Origin: Prevotellamassilia sp.
GTDB taxonomy: Bacteria > Bacteroidota > Bacteroidia > Bacteroidales > Bacteroidaceae
DNA length: 33,652 nt
Assembly: GCA_009775705.1 (NCBI GenBank)
Contig: VSQE01000020.1
Span: forward strand, 1 to 33,652
Direction of reading: 5' to 3'
Shown here: in pieces, positions 14,610 through 22,950 of the stretch
Numbering within the stretch: position 1 is the first letter of the stretch
Layout: each line of letters opens with the position of its first letter
The notes under the pieces: model-generated
The model's input: only the letters and a program-made list of their open reading frames with translations
What the model was told of the DNA's origin: nothing
Databases searched by the model: none
Made by a program: the position numbers and the translations under genes

Positions 14610-15734
14610 TTATTTTGCTTCGGGCAACCATACGGTTGCTCTTTCCGTTTGATAGGGTCTTGCTTCGGCGTGTATTTCCTGCATCTCGGAATCGCCGGCA
14701 CGGTGCAGGGTGATGTCCAGCAGTGTCTGGCCGTAGCGGTCCGGTTCTTCCTGTTCCGTTATTTTGCTTTCTTTTGTCAGCAGGTATCCCGGTATATCTT
14801 TGGTGAGCGAGTAGAGCAGCGGTCCGCGCATCAGTGCTATGGAGCTGGCGGAGCGCGTATCGGTTTTCCGTACTTTCTGAAGGGAGAAAGGCAGGTCAAA
14901 GTAAACTTCGTCACCACTGTTCCATTTGCGTGCGATCGTCAGGTAGCCCCGTTCCATGCTGAAGAACTCCTCGCGTCCGTTCACGTAGACTGTAGGCAGA
15001 GGCCATTGGTTTCCGGTGGTGTAGTTCTCTTCGGGAAAGATGTTGCCTCTGGCCCATGCCGGGATGCGCAGCCGCAGTTTGAGAGGAGTGCCGTTCTTGT
15101 GCAGGCCGGAGATGCGTAGTTTGACGCGGCCCGAGTGAGGCATGGCGGTGAGCTGGTCTATCACCACATCGAGCTGTTTCGTCCGGATATGGGTGGAGCT
15201 GTTCAGATAGTAGTTCACGTACACTTCATCCCGATCTGTAGCGTAGATCATGCCTGTGATGTCCAGCAGGGTGCGGGCGGCCAGGCGTTTTTCGAAGGTG
15301 AGGCGCCCGTCTGCCTTGATCTCGGCCGGCAGCGCGTTGACCGCCGCCCGTTCCAGCGCATCGGCAAAACGGCTGTCGCCTGTGGCCAGCAAAAGCGGGG
15401 CTGCCGCTTTCACGGTGCGTTCCGCGGCTTCGGCTTGCGGCTGTGTGGTCTCGTCACCGCTTCCGCCTGCCAGATTGAGGGCCGGAGCTATCTCCTCCGT
15501 CCATTCCCGCAGGCGGCGACGCAGTTCTTTCCTCGGCATGTCTTTGGCGCTTACAGGTTGCGGCACCAGTTCGGGGGCGATTTTCAGGGCAAGGCCGCGT
15601 AGGTCGGACTTGCCGCTTTCCCAGATCACGATGCTGTCGGCATCGACATATTTCAGCTGCCGGGGCAGCAGTTTCTGTGCCGGCAGGGGCATTGCCAGCA
15701 GGAGTAGGATAAGAGTGGGGAGATAATGTTTCAT
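14610..15734 (-). CDS. Secreted GH127-like beta-domain protein lacking the catalytic cysteines
   Basis: A 374-residue exported protein with a signal peptide ending PLPAQ. Residues from about 165 match the beta-sandwich part of GH127/DUF1680 beta-L-arabinofuranosidases: DEVYVNYYLNSS, SGRVKLRIS, LKLRLRIPAWARG, VYVNGREEFFSMERGYLTI, WNSGDEVYFDLPF and the family-typical ALMRGPLLYSL. The N-terminal part is short and could hold only a remnant of the (alpha/alpha)6 barrel. Family members are usually about 600-700 residues. The protein contains no cysteine at all, so the Cys/Zn active site described for GH127 is absent and hydrolase activity is unlikely. Its start overlaps the stop of the AlkD-like gene (ATGA), so they are translationally coupled. 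Confidence 0.7.
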   Translation of the reverse strand: MKHYLPTLILLLLAMPLPAQKLLPRQLKYVDADSIVIWESGKSDLRGLALKIAPELVPQPVSAKDMPRKELRRRLREWTEEIAPALNLAGGSGDETTQPQAEAAERTVKAAAPLLLATGDSRFADALERAAVNALPAEIKADGRLTFEKRLAARTLLDITGMIYATDRDEVYVNYYLNSSTHIRTKQLDVVIDQLTAMPHSGRVKLRISGLHKNGTPLKLRLRIPAWARGNIFPEENYTTGNQWPLPTVYVNGREEFFSMERGYLTIARKWNSGDEVYFDLPFSLQKVRKTDTRSASSIALMRGPLLYSLTKDIPGYLLTKESKITEQEEPDRYGQTLLDITLHRAGDSEMQEIHAEARPYQTERATVWLPEAK

Positions 15735-16468
15735 GAGGCGGTGTTTTTCGGGAGGGATGCCCTGAGTTCCTTGATGAGGAAACGCAGTTGAGGGGGAGTC
15801 CGGCGCGATTCGAGAATCTTGCGGCAGGCCAGCCGCCGCATTTCTGTGTCGGTATCGTTGCGGCGTAGGACGCGGAGGGTGGGGCCTGTGTGTTTCAGGA
15901 AAGTTACGGACAAGGCCCAGGCTCCGCCCATTGTGGCATAGTAGCCCGCAGGTTTCAGCGCCGCCAGTTCTGCCAGTACACTGTCAGCATACTCATCCGT
16001 CAGGAAATGGTCCATCATCATGACGATGCCGAAGCGTTGGCGGAATTCCTCTTTGCTGCGGGCGCATTCGAGGACGAAAGGCCAGGCCTTCTCGCGGAAT
16101 TTGCGGACTTTATCGAACGAGGCACAGCAACAGTCGCACAAGGCCCAGTTGTCGGCCAGCGGGACAAAGGCGCGGATCCGTTCCAAGCGCTCCTCTGCCT
16201 CCATCCGTGCGTAGCCGATGATAAATCCGTGCAACAGTACCTCTTCATGGCTCTCGTCCCCCAGTTCTTCGTCCAGCAGACGACGCCAGTCACCGCAGAC
16301 CAGCTCGCGGGCCAGCCGGCGTAACTGTGGAACGCGGCAGCCCAATACGGGCCGTCCGGCACCGGGAATCAGGGCCGAAGAGAAATCTGCGAGTTTCCGC
16401 TCGCTCATTTCCTCGATGCGCCGGCGCAATGCCGGCGCGGAGGGATGGTGGACAGGAAGGTCTTTCAT
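15731..16468 (-). CDS. DNA alkylation repair protein, AlkD-like (HEAT-repeat)
   Basis: A 245-residue all-helical protein of the AlkC/AlkD superfamily, DNA glycosylases that excise alkylated bases. Family signatures are LGCRVPQLRRLARELV, EVLLHGFIIGYARM, FVPLADNWALCDCCCASF, the EEFRQRFGIVMMMDHFL helix and GYYATMGGAWALSVTFLKH. The Trp and Asp of NWALCD and the Trp of GAWAL correspond to the conserved AlkD pocket residues. The start at 16468 (MKDLPVHHPS) is chosen over an in-frame ATG at 16519 because a -7 box lies at 16503-16496, inside the longer version. Its TGA overlaps the ATG of the GH127-like gene. Activity on alkylated DNA is inferred from the family. Confidence 0.85.
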   Translation of the reverse strand: MKDLPVHHPSAPALRRRIEEMSERKLADFSSALIPGAGRPVLGCRVPQLRRLARELVCGDWRRLLDEELGDESHEEVLLHGFIIGYARMEAEERLERIRAFVPLADNWALCDCCCASFDKVRKFREKAWPFVLECARSKEEFRQRFGIVMMMDHFLTDEYADSVLAELAALKPAGYYATMGGAWALSVTFLKHTGPTLRVLRRNDTDTEMRRLACRKILESRRTPPQLRFLIKELRASLPKNTAS

Positions 16469-16495
16469 GTGTCGGGCGAAGTAAGTTTGAACAGA

Positions 16496-16503
16496 CAAAT
16501 GTA
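16496..16503 (-). promoter_or_regulatory. -7 promoter box for the AlkD-like gene
   Basis: The minus strand reads TACATTTG, matching the -7 consensus, 27 bases before the ATG at 16468. It supports the shorter start of the AlkD-like protein. Confidence 0.5.
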
Positions 16504-16594
16504 CGAATTTTTTCAACATGACAGATAGAAAAAACGATTGTCGCTGTTCCTTTTTTCGCCTTCGTGAAAGTCATGACGGGGAACTGTCAGTGTG

Positions 16595-17071
16595 CTAAAA
16601 CGGGAAACTCTCGTTCAGCTCCTGAAAGCGCATGGGTTTGCTTCCTTCCTTGATGATTTTCGCCATAAGGTTGCCGGTGGCAGGGTTGTAGGCAATGGAT
16701 ATGTCGTTGAATCCGGCGTTGTGGGTTTCAAATCCCTGCATGATGATGTAGTCCGGCTTGCCGTAATCTCGTCCGTAGTCGATGGGTGTCTGGGTTTGGA
16801 AATTCTTCTGGACGAAGAGGTAGTTTTCTTCCCCCACAAGCGCCTTCAGGCGTTTCCGGAAGGTAGCATCTTCAAACAGGCCGGCATCGCGTGGATATTG
16901 GCCGATGTTGTCTTCCAGAAATAGTGTCAGCGGGTCGGTGTTATCCGTGCCGGGAGTTACGACGGTATCTGCCGAGGCGGTGTCGGAGGCGGGCCGGGAA
17001 GAGTTGCCGCAAGAAACTGTGAGCAAGCCGGTGGCGAAGATAAGCGGGAGGAATAGTTTTTTCTTTTTCAT
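16595..17071 (-). CDS. Lipoprotein of unknown function (158 residues)
   Basis: Signal MKKKKLFLPLIFATGLLTVSC with a lipobox at Cys21, followed by a Ser/Thr/Asp-rich linker of about 25 residues. The folded part starts near DPLTLFLEDNIGQYPRDAGLF and continues through an alpha/beta region (RKRLKALVGEENYLFVQKNF) to IMQGFETHNAGFNDISIAY and a final basic and acidic stretch. No acidic export stretch follows the cysteine, so it probably faces the periplasm. I do not recognise the family. It stands alone on the minus strand behind its own -7 box (17143-17136). Confidence 0.75.
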   Translation of the reverse strand: MKKKKLFLPLIFATGLLTVSCGNSSRPASDTASADTVVTPGTDNTDPLTLFLEDNIGQYPRDAGLFEDATFRKRLKALVGEENYLFVQKNFQTQTPIDYGRDYGKPDYIIMQGFETHNAGFNDISIAYNPATGNLMAKIIKEGSKPMRFQELNESFPF

Positions 17072-17135
17072 AAGCGGATTGTTGGTTTAGATGTTTCTTT
17101 TCGGGCGGCCGCGTCGGCGGTCGGTCAGTGTGGGG

Positions 17136-17143
17136 CAAAGATA
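17136..17143 (-). promoter_or_regulatory. -7 promoter box for the 158-residue lipoprotein
   Basis: The minus strand reads TATCTTTG, a perfect -7 consensus, 64 bases upstream of the ATG at 17071. A clear -33 element is not seen. Confidence 0.5.
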
Positions 17144-17279
17144 CGGAAAAACCGTTTCCGGTGATAAACTGACGCACTAAAAATCCTTATTTTAAGTATT
17201 TTATATCTCCTGTAACGAACAGTAGAATCCTTTACGCTTTATTAGTTCGTCCCCTTGTTCGGGACCGGATGAAGAGATG

Positions 17280-17287
17280 TAACTTTG
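17280..17287 (+). promoter_or_regulatory. -7 promoter box for enolase
   Basis: TAACTTTG is a perfect -7 consensus, with TTG at 17255-17257 as a possible -33 (spacing 22). The predicted transcript start near 17294 lies after the in-frame ATG at 17269, which therefore cannot be the start. Confidence 0.55.
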
Positions 17288-17334
17288 CCATATCGGCCGG
17301 AGCTACGGCCGGTATGTCTAACGAAAAAACTTAT

Positions 17335-18621
17335 ATGGAAATGAAGATTAAGACAATTACGGGAAGAGAGATCCTTGATTCGCGCGGCAATCCTACGGTC
17401 GAGGCCGATGTGGTGTTGGAATGCGGCGCACGGGGCCGTGCCTCGGTGCCTTCGGATGCGTCGACGGGACAGCACGAAGCGCTTGAGTTGCGCGACGGTG
17501 ACGCGCGGCGTTACGGAGGTCGAGGAGTGCGGCTGGCGGTGGACAACGTGAACGGTGAGATTGCCGGGTTACTTACCGGCATGTCGGCGCTGGACCAGCG
17601 GGCCATAGACATGGCCATGATCCGCCTGGACGGTACGGACACAAAGTCCCGTCTTGGTGCCAATGCCATTCTGGGCGTTTCGCTGGCGGTGGCGCGGGCT
17701 GCTGCCTGTGCGTTGGAGTTGCCGCTTTACCGCTATCTCGGCGGTCCCAATGCCTACGTCATGCCCGTGCCCATGATGAATATCATCAATGGCGGTGCCC
17801 ATTCGGACGCACCGGTGGCTTTTCAGGAGTTCATGATACGGCCGGTCGGGGCGGCCACCTTCCACGACGGGTTGCGCATGGGTGCCGAGGTGTTCCATAT
17901 GCTCAAACGGGTGTTGCACGAGCGAGGCCTGAGCACGGCGGTGGGTGATGAAGGCGGATTTGCGCCGCGGCTCAACGGTGTGGAGGACGCTCTGGAAAGT
18001 ATTGTCGCGGCCATCGAGCGTGCCGGATATGAGCCGGGCCGCGATGTCCGTATTGCGATGGACTGTGCCGCTTCGGAGTTTTACAGAGACGGGATCTACG
18101 ATTATTCGGTTTTCGAGGGTGAGGCCGGTCGCCGCCGTACGGCAGCGGAGCAGATGGACTATCTGGTAGCGTTGACGGAGCGTTTTCCCATAGATTCCAT
18201 TGAGGACGGTATGGCCGAGGACGATTGGGAAGGCTGGCGCAGTCTGACGGAACAGTTGGGCGGGCGTTGCCAATTGGTAGGTGACGATCTGTTTGTCACG
18301 AATACCGAGTTTCTGGCGCGGGGCATTGCCGAGAGTTGTGCCAATGCCATCCTGATCAAGGTGAACCAGATCGGTACGCTCACCGAGACTTTCGATGCGA
18401 TAGAGATGGCCCACCGTCACGGCTATACGAGCATCGTGTCGCACCGGTCGGGCGAGACGGAGGACACCACTATCGCCGACATCGCCGTGGCGGCGGGAAG
18501 CGGTCAGATCAAGACAGGGTCGCTCAGCCGGTCAGACCGTATGGCTAAGTACAACCGTCTGTTGCGCATCGAGGAGCAACTGGGAAGTAGCGCAGTCTAC
18601 GGCCTGCGCCGCGTAAAATAG
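17335..18621 (+). CDS. eno: Enolase (phosphopyruvate hydratase)
   Basis: Glycolytic enzyme that interconverts 2-phosphoglycerate and phosphoenolpyruvate in the cytoplasm. The 428-residue protein has the normal length and motifs: TGREILDSRGNPTVEADV, VGDEGGFAPRL, the Mg2+ ligands in AMDCAASEFY, SIEDGMAEDDWEGW and GDDLFVTN, catalytic Lys in ILIKVNQIG and the SHRSGETEDTTIAD segment. The mobile active-site loop, normally SGASTG, reads SDASTG here (Asp41), a change in one of the most conserved parts of the enzyme; Ser43 and Thr44 are kept. The start at 17335 is chosen because it gives the standard N-terminus and lies downstream of the promoter box. It is monocistronic, ending at the hairpin 18624-18666. 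Confidence 0.95.
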   Translation: MEMKIKTITGREILDSRGNPTVEADVVLECGARGRASVPSDASTGQHEALELRDGDARRYGGRGVRLAVDNVNGEIAGLLTGMSALDQRAIDMAMIRLDGTDTKSRLGANAILGVSLAVARAAACALELPLYRYLGGPNAYVMPVPMMNIINGGAHSDAPVAFQEFMIRPVGAATFHDGLRMGAEVFHMLKRVLHERGLSTAVGDEGGFAPRLNGVEDALESIVAAIERAGYEPGRDVRIAMDCAASEFYRDGIYDYSVFEGEAGRRRTAAEQMDYLVALTERFPIDSIEDGMAEDDWEGWRSLTEQLGGRCQLVGDDLFVTNTEFLARGIAESCANAILIKVNQIGTLTETFDAIEMAHRHGYTSIVSHRSGETEDTTIADIAVAAGSGQIKTGSLSRSDRMAKYNRLLRIEEQLGSSAVYGLRRVK

Positions 18622-18623
18622 GA

Positions 18624-18666
18624 AAACGGCGGGAACGGTGTCCGGAGAGGACCGTTCCCGCCGTTT
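18624..18666. terminator. Strong bidirectional terminator between eno and the phosphatase gene
   Basis: Perfect 16-bp stem (AAACGGCGGGAACGGT with ACCGTTCCCGCCGTTT) and an 11-base loop, with A-rich and T-rich ends. It lies between convergent genes and probably ends both eno (plus) and the metF-to-phosphatase run (minus). Confidence 0.85.
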
Positions 18667-18696
18667 GGTCTGATCAGGACTCGGGAGAGCAGCGTG

Positions 18697-19974
18697 TTAC
18701 TGTCTTGCCAGTTTGGCGAGATAGTATTTTTTTACGTCGGCCCAATCGTAGTAGGGACCGGTCACGGCAGTCAGCGGCAAGCGGGCTTCGTGCTCGTTGA
18801 GCATCACCTTGACAAGGATGCGTTGCGGTTGTTTGCGGTTGCGGTAGAACACCATCTGCACGTTTGAGGCCATGGGAAAAATCCGGTAGTTGCGCCAGCG
18901 CGGGGCTACGGCGGCAGCATCTGTGGTGGCATAGCCGCAGTCGTCCAGTTCGAGCAGGGAGGCGAAGGGCAGCACGCAGACCTCGTGCCCGAAGCGCAGG
19001 GTGGCGCCCTTGTTGCCCGATGCGATGCAGGTGTCGGCCGTGGCGATGAAGTTGCGTAGCAGGTTGGCCTGGGTGTAGGGCAGTTTCCCGTTGGTCAGGG
19101 GCGACGGGCCGTAGTTGAGATACCAGCTGTAGTTGTCGCACAGCCACAGGTCATAGCATTCCTCACGGGTGAAGATTTTGTACAGATCTATCGGCAGACT
19201 GTGACTTTGCAGGTTCGAGGCCAGATCGAATAGCTGGCCCATCAGCCGTTTCTTGTTGATGTGTTTGTTGACGTATGCGGTGTCGGTGAAGAGGGAGCCC
19301 ATCAGCCGGTCGGGATGTACGAGGTCTTTGGCGAACTCGTTGTATGACTTTCCCGCGGCCGGTTCTTTCCGGTTTTTTGTTACCTCGTTAAACTCGTCGT
19401 TCATGTAGTACATGTCGTGGCGTGAGGCATCGGTGCGGAGCGTGAGCTGCGGATTCTTCTCTTTGAGCGTCCACAGTTCGTTCATCATCGAAAGGATGCA
19501 ACGGACGACGGGAGTGGAGCGCGCTTCGATATGGGCCTTTTTGGAGAAGATCTCCGGAAAGTTGCGGTACATGCGTTCGGCAATTCCGCGGTGCTGCATG
19601 GCCCCTACGTCGGTCAGTTCACCATAGCGTCCTTTGGCCATACGGGCCAGCGTGTCCGTGACGGCCAGTACTTCGCGTCCCAGCGGGGTCAGGACGCCGG
19701 CCGAATCGGCTTTCAGCAGTTTCCGCAACGGAGAGTCATATTCGTTCTGACTGATGAGAAAGCGCGAGCCGTGGCGGGCGTATGTGCTGATATAGAAAGG
19801 CTTGTATCCGGAAGGCGCCGCCGTGTATTTCACCCTCTCGGGAGCGGGATAGGCGTAATAGTTACTGGCCGACCGGTGAAGGTCGGCATAGATGTCCTCT
19901 CGCGCCGTCTGACCCGTCAGCGTGGAAAAGCCGAAGGCCAGACAGGCGAGCAGAAGCCGGAAGGTCTTTTTCAT
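18697..19974 (-). CDS. Histidine-type phosphatase, MINPP/phytase-like
   Basis: A 425-residue exported phosphatase of the clade-2 histidine phosphatase superfamily. After a signal peptide (MKKTFRLLLACLAFGFSTLTG) comes the catalytic RHGSR (67-71, phospho-accepting His68). The distal catalytic motif is RFGHEVCVLP (His330-Glu331), where Glu rather than Asp follows the His, as in multiple inositol polyphosphate phosphatases. Size and layout resemble the Bacteroides MINPP-type phytases, so inositol phosphate hydrolysis in the periplasm or at the surface is a reasonable guess, but other phosphomonoesters are possible. It is the last gene of a leftward run, 36 bases after gldH. Confidence 0.82.
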   Translation of the reverse strand: MKKTFRLLLACLAFGFSTLTGQTAREDIYADLHRSASNYYAYPAPERVKYTAAPSGYKPFYISTYARHGSRFLISQNEYDSPLRKLLKADSAGVLTPLGREVLAVTDTLARMAKGRYGELTDVGAMQHRGIAERMYRNFPEIFSKKAHIEARSTPVVRCILSMMNELWTLKEKNPQLTLRTDASRHDMYYMNDEFNEVTKNRKEPAAGKSYNEFAKDLVHPDRLMGSLFTDTAYVNKHINKKRLMGQLFDLASNLQSHSLPIDLYKIFTREECYDLWLCDNYSWYLNYGPSPLTNGKLPYTQANLLRNFIATADTCIASGNKGATLRFGHEVCVLPFASLLELDDCGYATTDAAAVAPRWRNYRIFPMASNVQMVFYRNRKQPQRILVKVMLNEHEARLPLTAVTGPYYDWADVKKYYLAKLARQ

Positions 19975-20010
19975 GGTTGGTGGTACAAAGTGGTGAAAGA
20001 TGATGGCCGT

Positions 20011-20484
20011 TCAGTCGATGCGGTCGATGCGCAGTCCTACGTCGGTGATGCCGGGCAGAACTTCGCGGCGCATGATGTGGCTTACCGATAGCCGGCCGGC
20101 TGCGGGTTGGGACAGTCGGAACGTACCGGCCGGAAACTCATACTGAAAGAAGGCGATGCCTTTTCCCGAGTTGTCTCCGGTGGTTGTGGTCAGCGGACAG
20201 ACAACCGTGTCGCACCGTGTCGTGTCGGTTTTCTTCCACGTCTGTTGCAACAGCAGGGTCAACGAGCGGTAGGGGTAAGGGATGGAGGCCGATGTGCGCA
20301 GTCCCAGCGTCAGACTGTAGCGTCCTGCCGGCAGCGTGTCTGTCCGGAATACCAGTGTGTCGGTGAGTTCCCATCCGTCGGCGGAGACCGGCTGATACTC
20401 ACATTCGGCCGGCGGCCGGCCGCAGCCCGAAAACAGTGTCGCTATGCAGACTGCGAGCGGGAAAAGCCTTGTTTTCCTCATCAT
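20011..20484 (-). CDS. gldH: Gliding-motility-type lipoprotein GldH
   Basis: A 157-residue lipoprotein (lipobox FSGC, Cys21) matching GldH: YSLTLGLRTSASIPYPYRSL, LLLQQTW, the GDNSGKGIAFFQYEF segment, and the closing MRREVLPGITDVGLRI. GldH supports gliding and type IX secretion in Flavobacteria; in non-gliding Bacteroidales it persists in this conserved gene block and its role is not clear. A second ATG one codon later (20481) is equally possible. It starts 12 bases after ricT, so the two are surely co-transcribed. Confidence 0.85.
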   Translation of the reverse strand: MMRKTRLFPLAVCIATLFSGCGRPPAECEYQPVSADGWELTDTLVFRTDTLPAGRYSLTLGLRTSASIPYPYRSLTLLLQQTWKKTDTTRCDTVVCPLTTTTGDNSGKGIAFFQYEFPAGTFRLSQPAAGRLSVSHIMRREVLPGITDVGLRIDRID

Positions 20485-20496
20485 TGTCCCGTTTTT

Positions 20497-21717
20497 TTAT
20501 TTGGACGGTCTGTCTTCCTTCCCTTTTCCGCCGTTCTGTTGCCCGCGTTGCCGGTTCGTGTTGTTGCGCTGGCGTTCCCGCGGTTCTCTGCCGCGGGCCG
20601 GGGTTTCTCGGTTTCCGTCGGTACGCGTTTGCTTGCGCTTGCCGGATTTGCGGCGTTTGCTCTTGTCGAAGCGTGTCAGCTCCTCCTGTTCCACCAAGTC
20701 TATGTGCCGTGCGGGAACCTCGTTGCTTTCTTCGTTGAGGGTGAGGGGCTTTTCGCCCTGTTTGTTGAGGCGTATGACCTCGAACGCTCTTGCCGCGGGG
20801 ATGGTGACGAGGTTGGCGGCCATTCTTTTGTCGGTGCTGTAGGTCACGGTTCCGGCAAGGATGTCCACCTTGAAGACATAGTAGGTGTTGTCTGCCGTTT
20901 CCAGCTGTACCTCGCGGCTGGGCAGTTTCTTGAAAGCCTCTACGTAGGTATCTACCTCATAGTTGAGGCAGCATTTCAGTTTGGCACATTGCCCCGCCAG
21001 TTTCTGCGGATTGGGGGAGATGTCCTGAAAACGGGCGGCGGCTGTCGACACGGAGTTGAAGTTCTTCATCCAGCTGGCGCAGCACAGTTCGCGGCCGCAG
21101 GGTCCGATGCCGCCGATGCGGCCTGCTTCTTGCCGGGCGCCGATCTGCTTCATCTCGATGCGTACGTGAAAGGCTTCGGCCAGCACCTTGATCAGTTTGC
21201 GGAAGTCCACGCGTGCGTCGGCAATGTAGTAGAAGATGGCTTTGTTGCCATCGCCCTGATATTCCACATCGCCTATTTTCATGTTCAGTTCCAGCTCCTT
21301 TGCAATCTGTCGCGAGCGGATCATGGTCTCCTGTTCGCGCGACTTCGCCTCTTCGTATTTTTCCAGGTCTGCGGGGCGTGCCTTGCGGTATACGCGTTTG
21401 ATTTCCGTGCCCGCCTTCAGGTTCGCTTTCTTCATTTGCAGGGGAACCAGTTGTCCTGTCAGCGAGACCACCCCGATGTCGTGTCCCGGACTGGCTTCCA
21501 CCGCCACCATGTCTCCTTTTTCCAAGGGCAGGCGGTTGTCGTTGTGGTAGTATCCCTTGCGGGTGTTCTTGAATTGCACTTCCACCAGATCGGTGCCTTC
21601 CGTGTTTCCGGGGATGTCGGCCAGATAGTCGTAGGTATTGAGCTGCTTGTCCTGCCGGCCGCATCCGCGGGCGCAGAAACCGCGCAGTCTGTTGTCTATT
21701 CTGAAATCGTTGTCCAT
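20497..21717 (-). CDS. ricT: PSP1-domain protein RicT (YaaT family)
   Basis: A 406-residue cytoplasmic protein of the PSP1/RicT family, known in Bacillus as part of an Fe-S complex affecting RNA processing and development. The N-terminal part begins with a Cys motif (GFCARGCGRQD). The PSP1 core runs about 45-290 with VEVQFKNTRKGYYHN, GDMVAVEASPGHDIGVVSLTG, the Cys clusters GPCGRELCCASW and CAKLKCCLNYE, and RIEMKQIGARQEAGRIGGIG between. The last ~60 residues are Arg/Lys/Asn-rich and disordered (SKRRKSGKRKQTR and on), longer than in Firmicutes. It lies between holB and gldH, the usual Bacteroidetes order. Confidence 0.9.
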   Translation of the reverse strand: MDNDFRIDNRLRGFCARGCGRQDKQLNTYDYLADIPGNTEGTDLVEVQFKNTRKGYYHNDNRLPLEKGDMVAVEASPGHDIGVVSLTGQLVPLQMKKANLKAGTEIKRVYRKARPADLEKYEEAKSREQETMIRSRQIAKELELNMKIGDVEYQGDGNKAIFYYIADARVDFRKLIKVLAEAFHVRIEMKQIGARQEAGRIGGIGPCGRELCCASWMKNFNSVSTAAARFQDISPNPQKLAGQCAKLKCCLNYEVDTYVEAFKKLPSREVQLETADNTYYVFKVDILAGTVTYSTDKRMAANLVTIPAARAFEVIRLNKQGEKPLTLNEESNEVPARHIDLVEQEELTRFDKSKRRKSGKRKQTRTDGNRETPARGREPRERQRNNTNRQRGQQNGGKGKEDRPSK

Positions 21718-21795
21718 ATTCGGGTTGGGTGTATGTGTATAAGGAATGTATATATAGGAGTGTCGTCCGCTCCGGTCCGTCCGTTTTTCTCTTTC

Positions 21796-22923
21796 TTACC
21801 GGATGAGCAGTACGATCATTTTCAGCGCGAAGTCGAAAAATACCATGCGCGGGTTTACGTTTTGTGAAATGTCTCTTTCCGCCAGTGCCAGCTCGTCCGT
21901 GATGCCGATGACGTTGCGTTCGTTGATGAAACGGGCGAAGCGCACGGCAAAATCCGCCTCACGCGCGTTCATGTAGTTCAGTTCCGGCCGGTGGAAATTA
22001 TAGATGAAGTTTTCCCGCACCAGCCGCTGGCAGTAGGCCAGGAAGTTTTTCTGCCGTTCCCTTCCCCACGAGGCCACCTGTTCGGACCATTCGTGCATGT
22101 CCTTTATCTTACGCATATAGCTCAGGCGCATGAGCAGGACGAACATGTCGAAGAACAGGGCGTTGTCCTCATCTATATGTATCTGCTGCAAGGCGCGGAT
22201 ATAGCTTCCTTCGCTCAGGTGTGCCACGTTGGCGGCGTCTGCCGGTTGCAGGGCGTTGCGGCTGATGAGGGCTTCGCGGATGGTGGCGGCCGGCAGCGGT
22301 CCGAAGTCGATGCGCTGCGTACGGCTCAGGATGGTGGCGAGCAGTTGTTCCGGTCGGTCCGACACGAGCAGGAAGACGGTTCCGGCAGGCGGTTCCTCCA
22401 GTATTTTCAAGAGTTTGTTGGCAGCCGGTATGTTCATCTGTTCCGGTTGCCAGATGATCATCACCTTTTTGCCGCCCTGTCCGGCCATGAGGCTCAGTTT
22501 CCGTAGGATCAGGTCGCTCTCGGCCACTCCTATCTGCGATTGCTGGTTTTCTACCCCGAGGCGCTCCAGCCAGCCCAGGCGGTCGAAGTAGGGCGTTTCG
22601 GCCATCTGCTCGCGCCATTCCTTCAGGTACTGGTCGCTGACGGCCTCGCCGCTTTGTCCTTTCTGCCTGATAACGGGAAACACGAAATGCAGGTCGGGAT
22701 GAGCCAGCGCGTGTGTCATGCGGCAGGCGGGACACTTCCCGCAGGCTCCGCCTTCTTCCGGTTCCCGGCAGAGCAGGGCCGAGGCAAAGGCGAGAGCCAT
22801 CGGCAGTTTCCCGCTGCCCTCCTGACCGCAGAACAGCTGGGCGTGGGGCACACGGTCCTCTGCGAGTTGGCGGCGCAGCAGTGTCTTGATTTCTTCCTGA
22901 CCTATGACTTCATCGTATAGCAT
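21796..22923 (-). CDS. holB: DNA polymerase III subunit delta-prime (HolB)
   Basis: A 375-residue clamp-loader subunit of the AAA+ family. The N-terminal domain has a P-loop-like CGQEGSGKLPMA and the four-cysteine zinc module CGKCPAC with the nearby Cys of LLCREP. The segment KVMIIWQPEQMNIPAANKLLKILEEPP, followed by FLLVSDRPEQLLATILSRTQ, is the delta-prime/DnaX signature. The C-terminal collar domain is longer than in E. coli and ends in a hydrophobic helix (FFDFALKMIVLLIR). The gene starts 27 bases after metF and lies in the same leftward unit. Confidence 0.92.
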   Translation of the reverse strand: MLYDEVIGQEEIKTLLRRQLAEDRVPHAQLFCGQEGSGKLPMALAFASALLCREPEEGGACGKCPACRMTHALAHPDLHFVFPVIRQKGQSGEAVSDQYLKEWREQMAETPYFDRLGWLERLGVENQQSQIGVAESDLILRKLSLMAGQGGKKVMIIWQPEQMNIPAANKLLKILEEPPAGTVFLLVSDRPEQLLATILSRTQRIDFGPLPAATIREALISRNALQPADAANVAHLSEGSYIRALQQIHIDEDNALFFDMFVLLMRLSYMRKIKDMHEWSEQVASWGRERQKNFLAYCQRLVRENFIYNFHRPELNYMNAREADFAVRFARFINERNVIGITDELALAERDISQNVNPRMVFFDFALKMIVLLIR

Positions 22924-22950
22924 ATATTATATTTGCCGGACGGTTTTTTC

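Noticed and set aside
20107..21867. 586-codon plus-strand frame opposite gldH and ricT
   Set aside because: Composition artefact; both minus-strand genes are firmly recognised.
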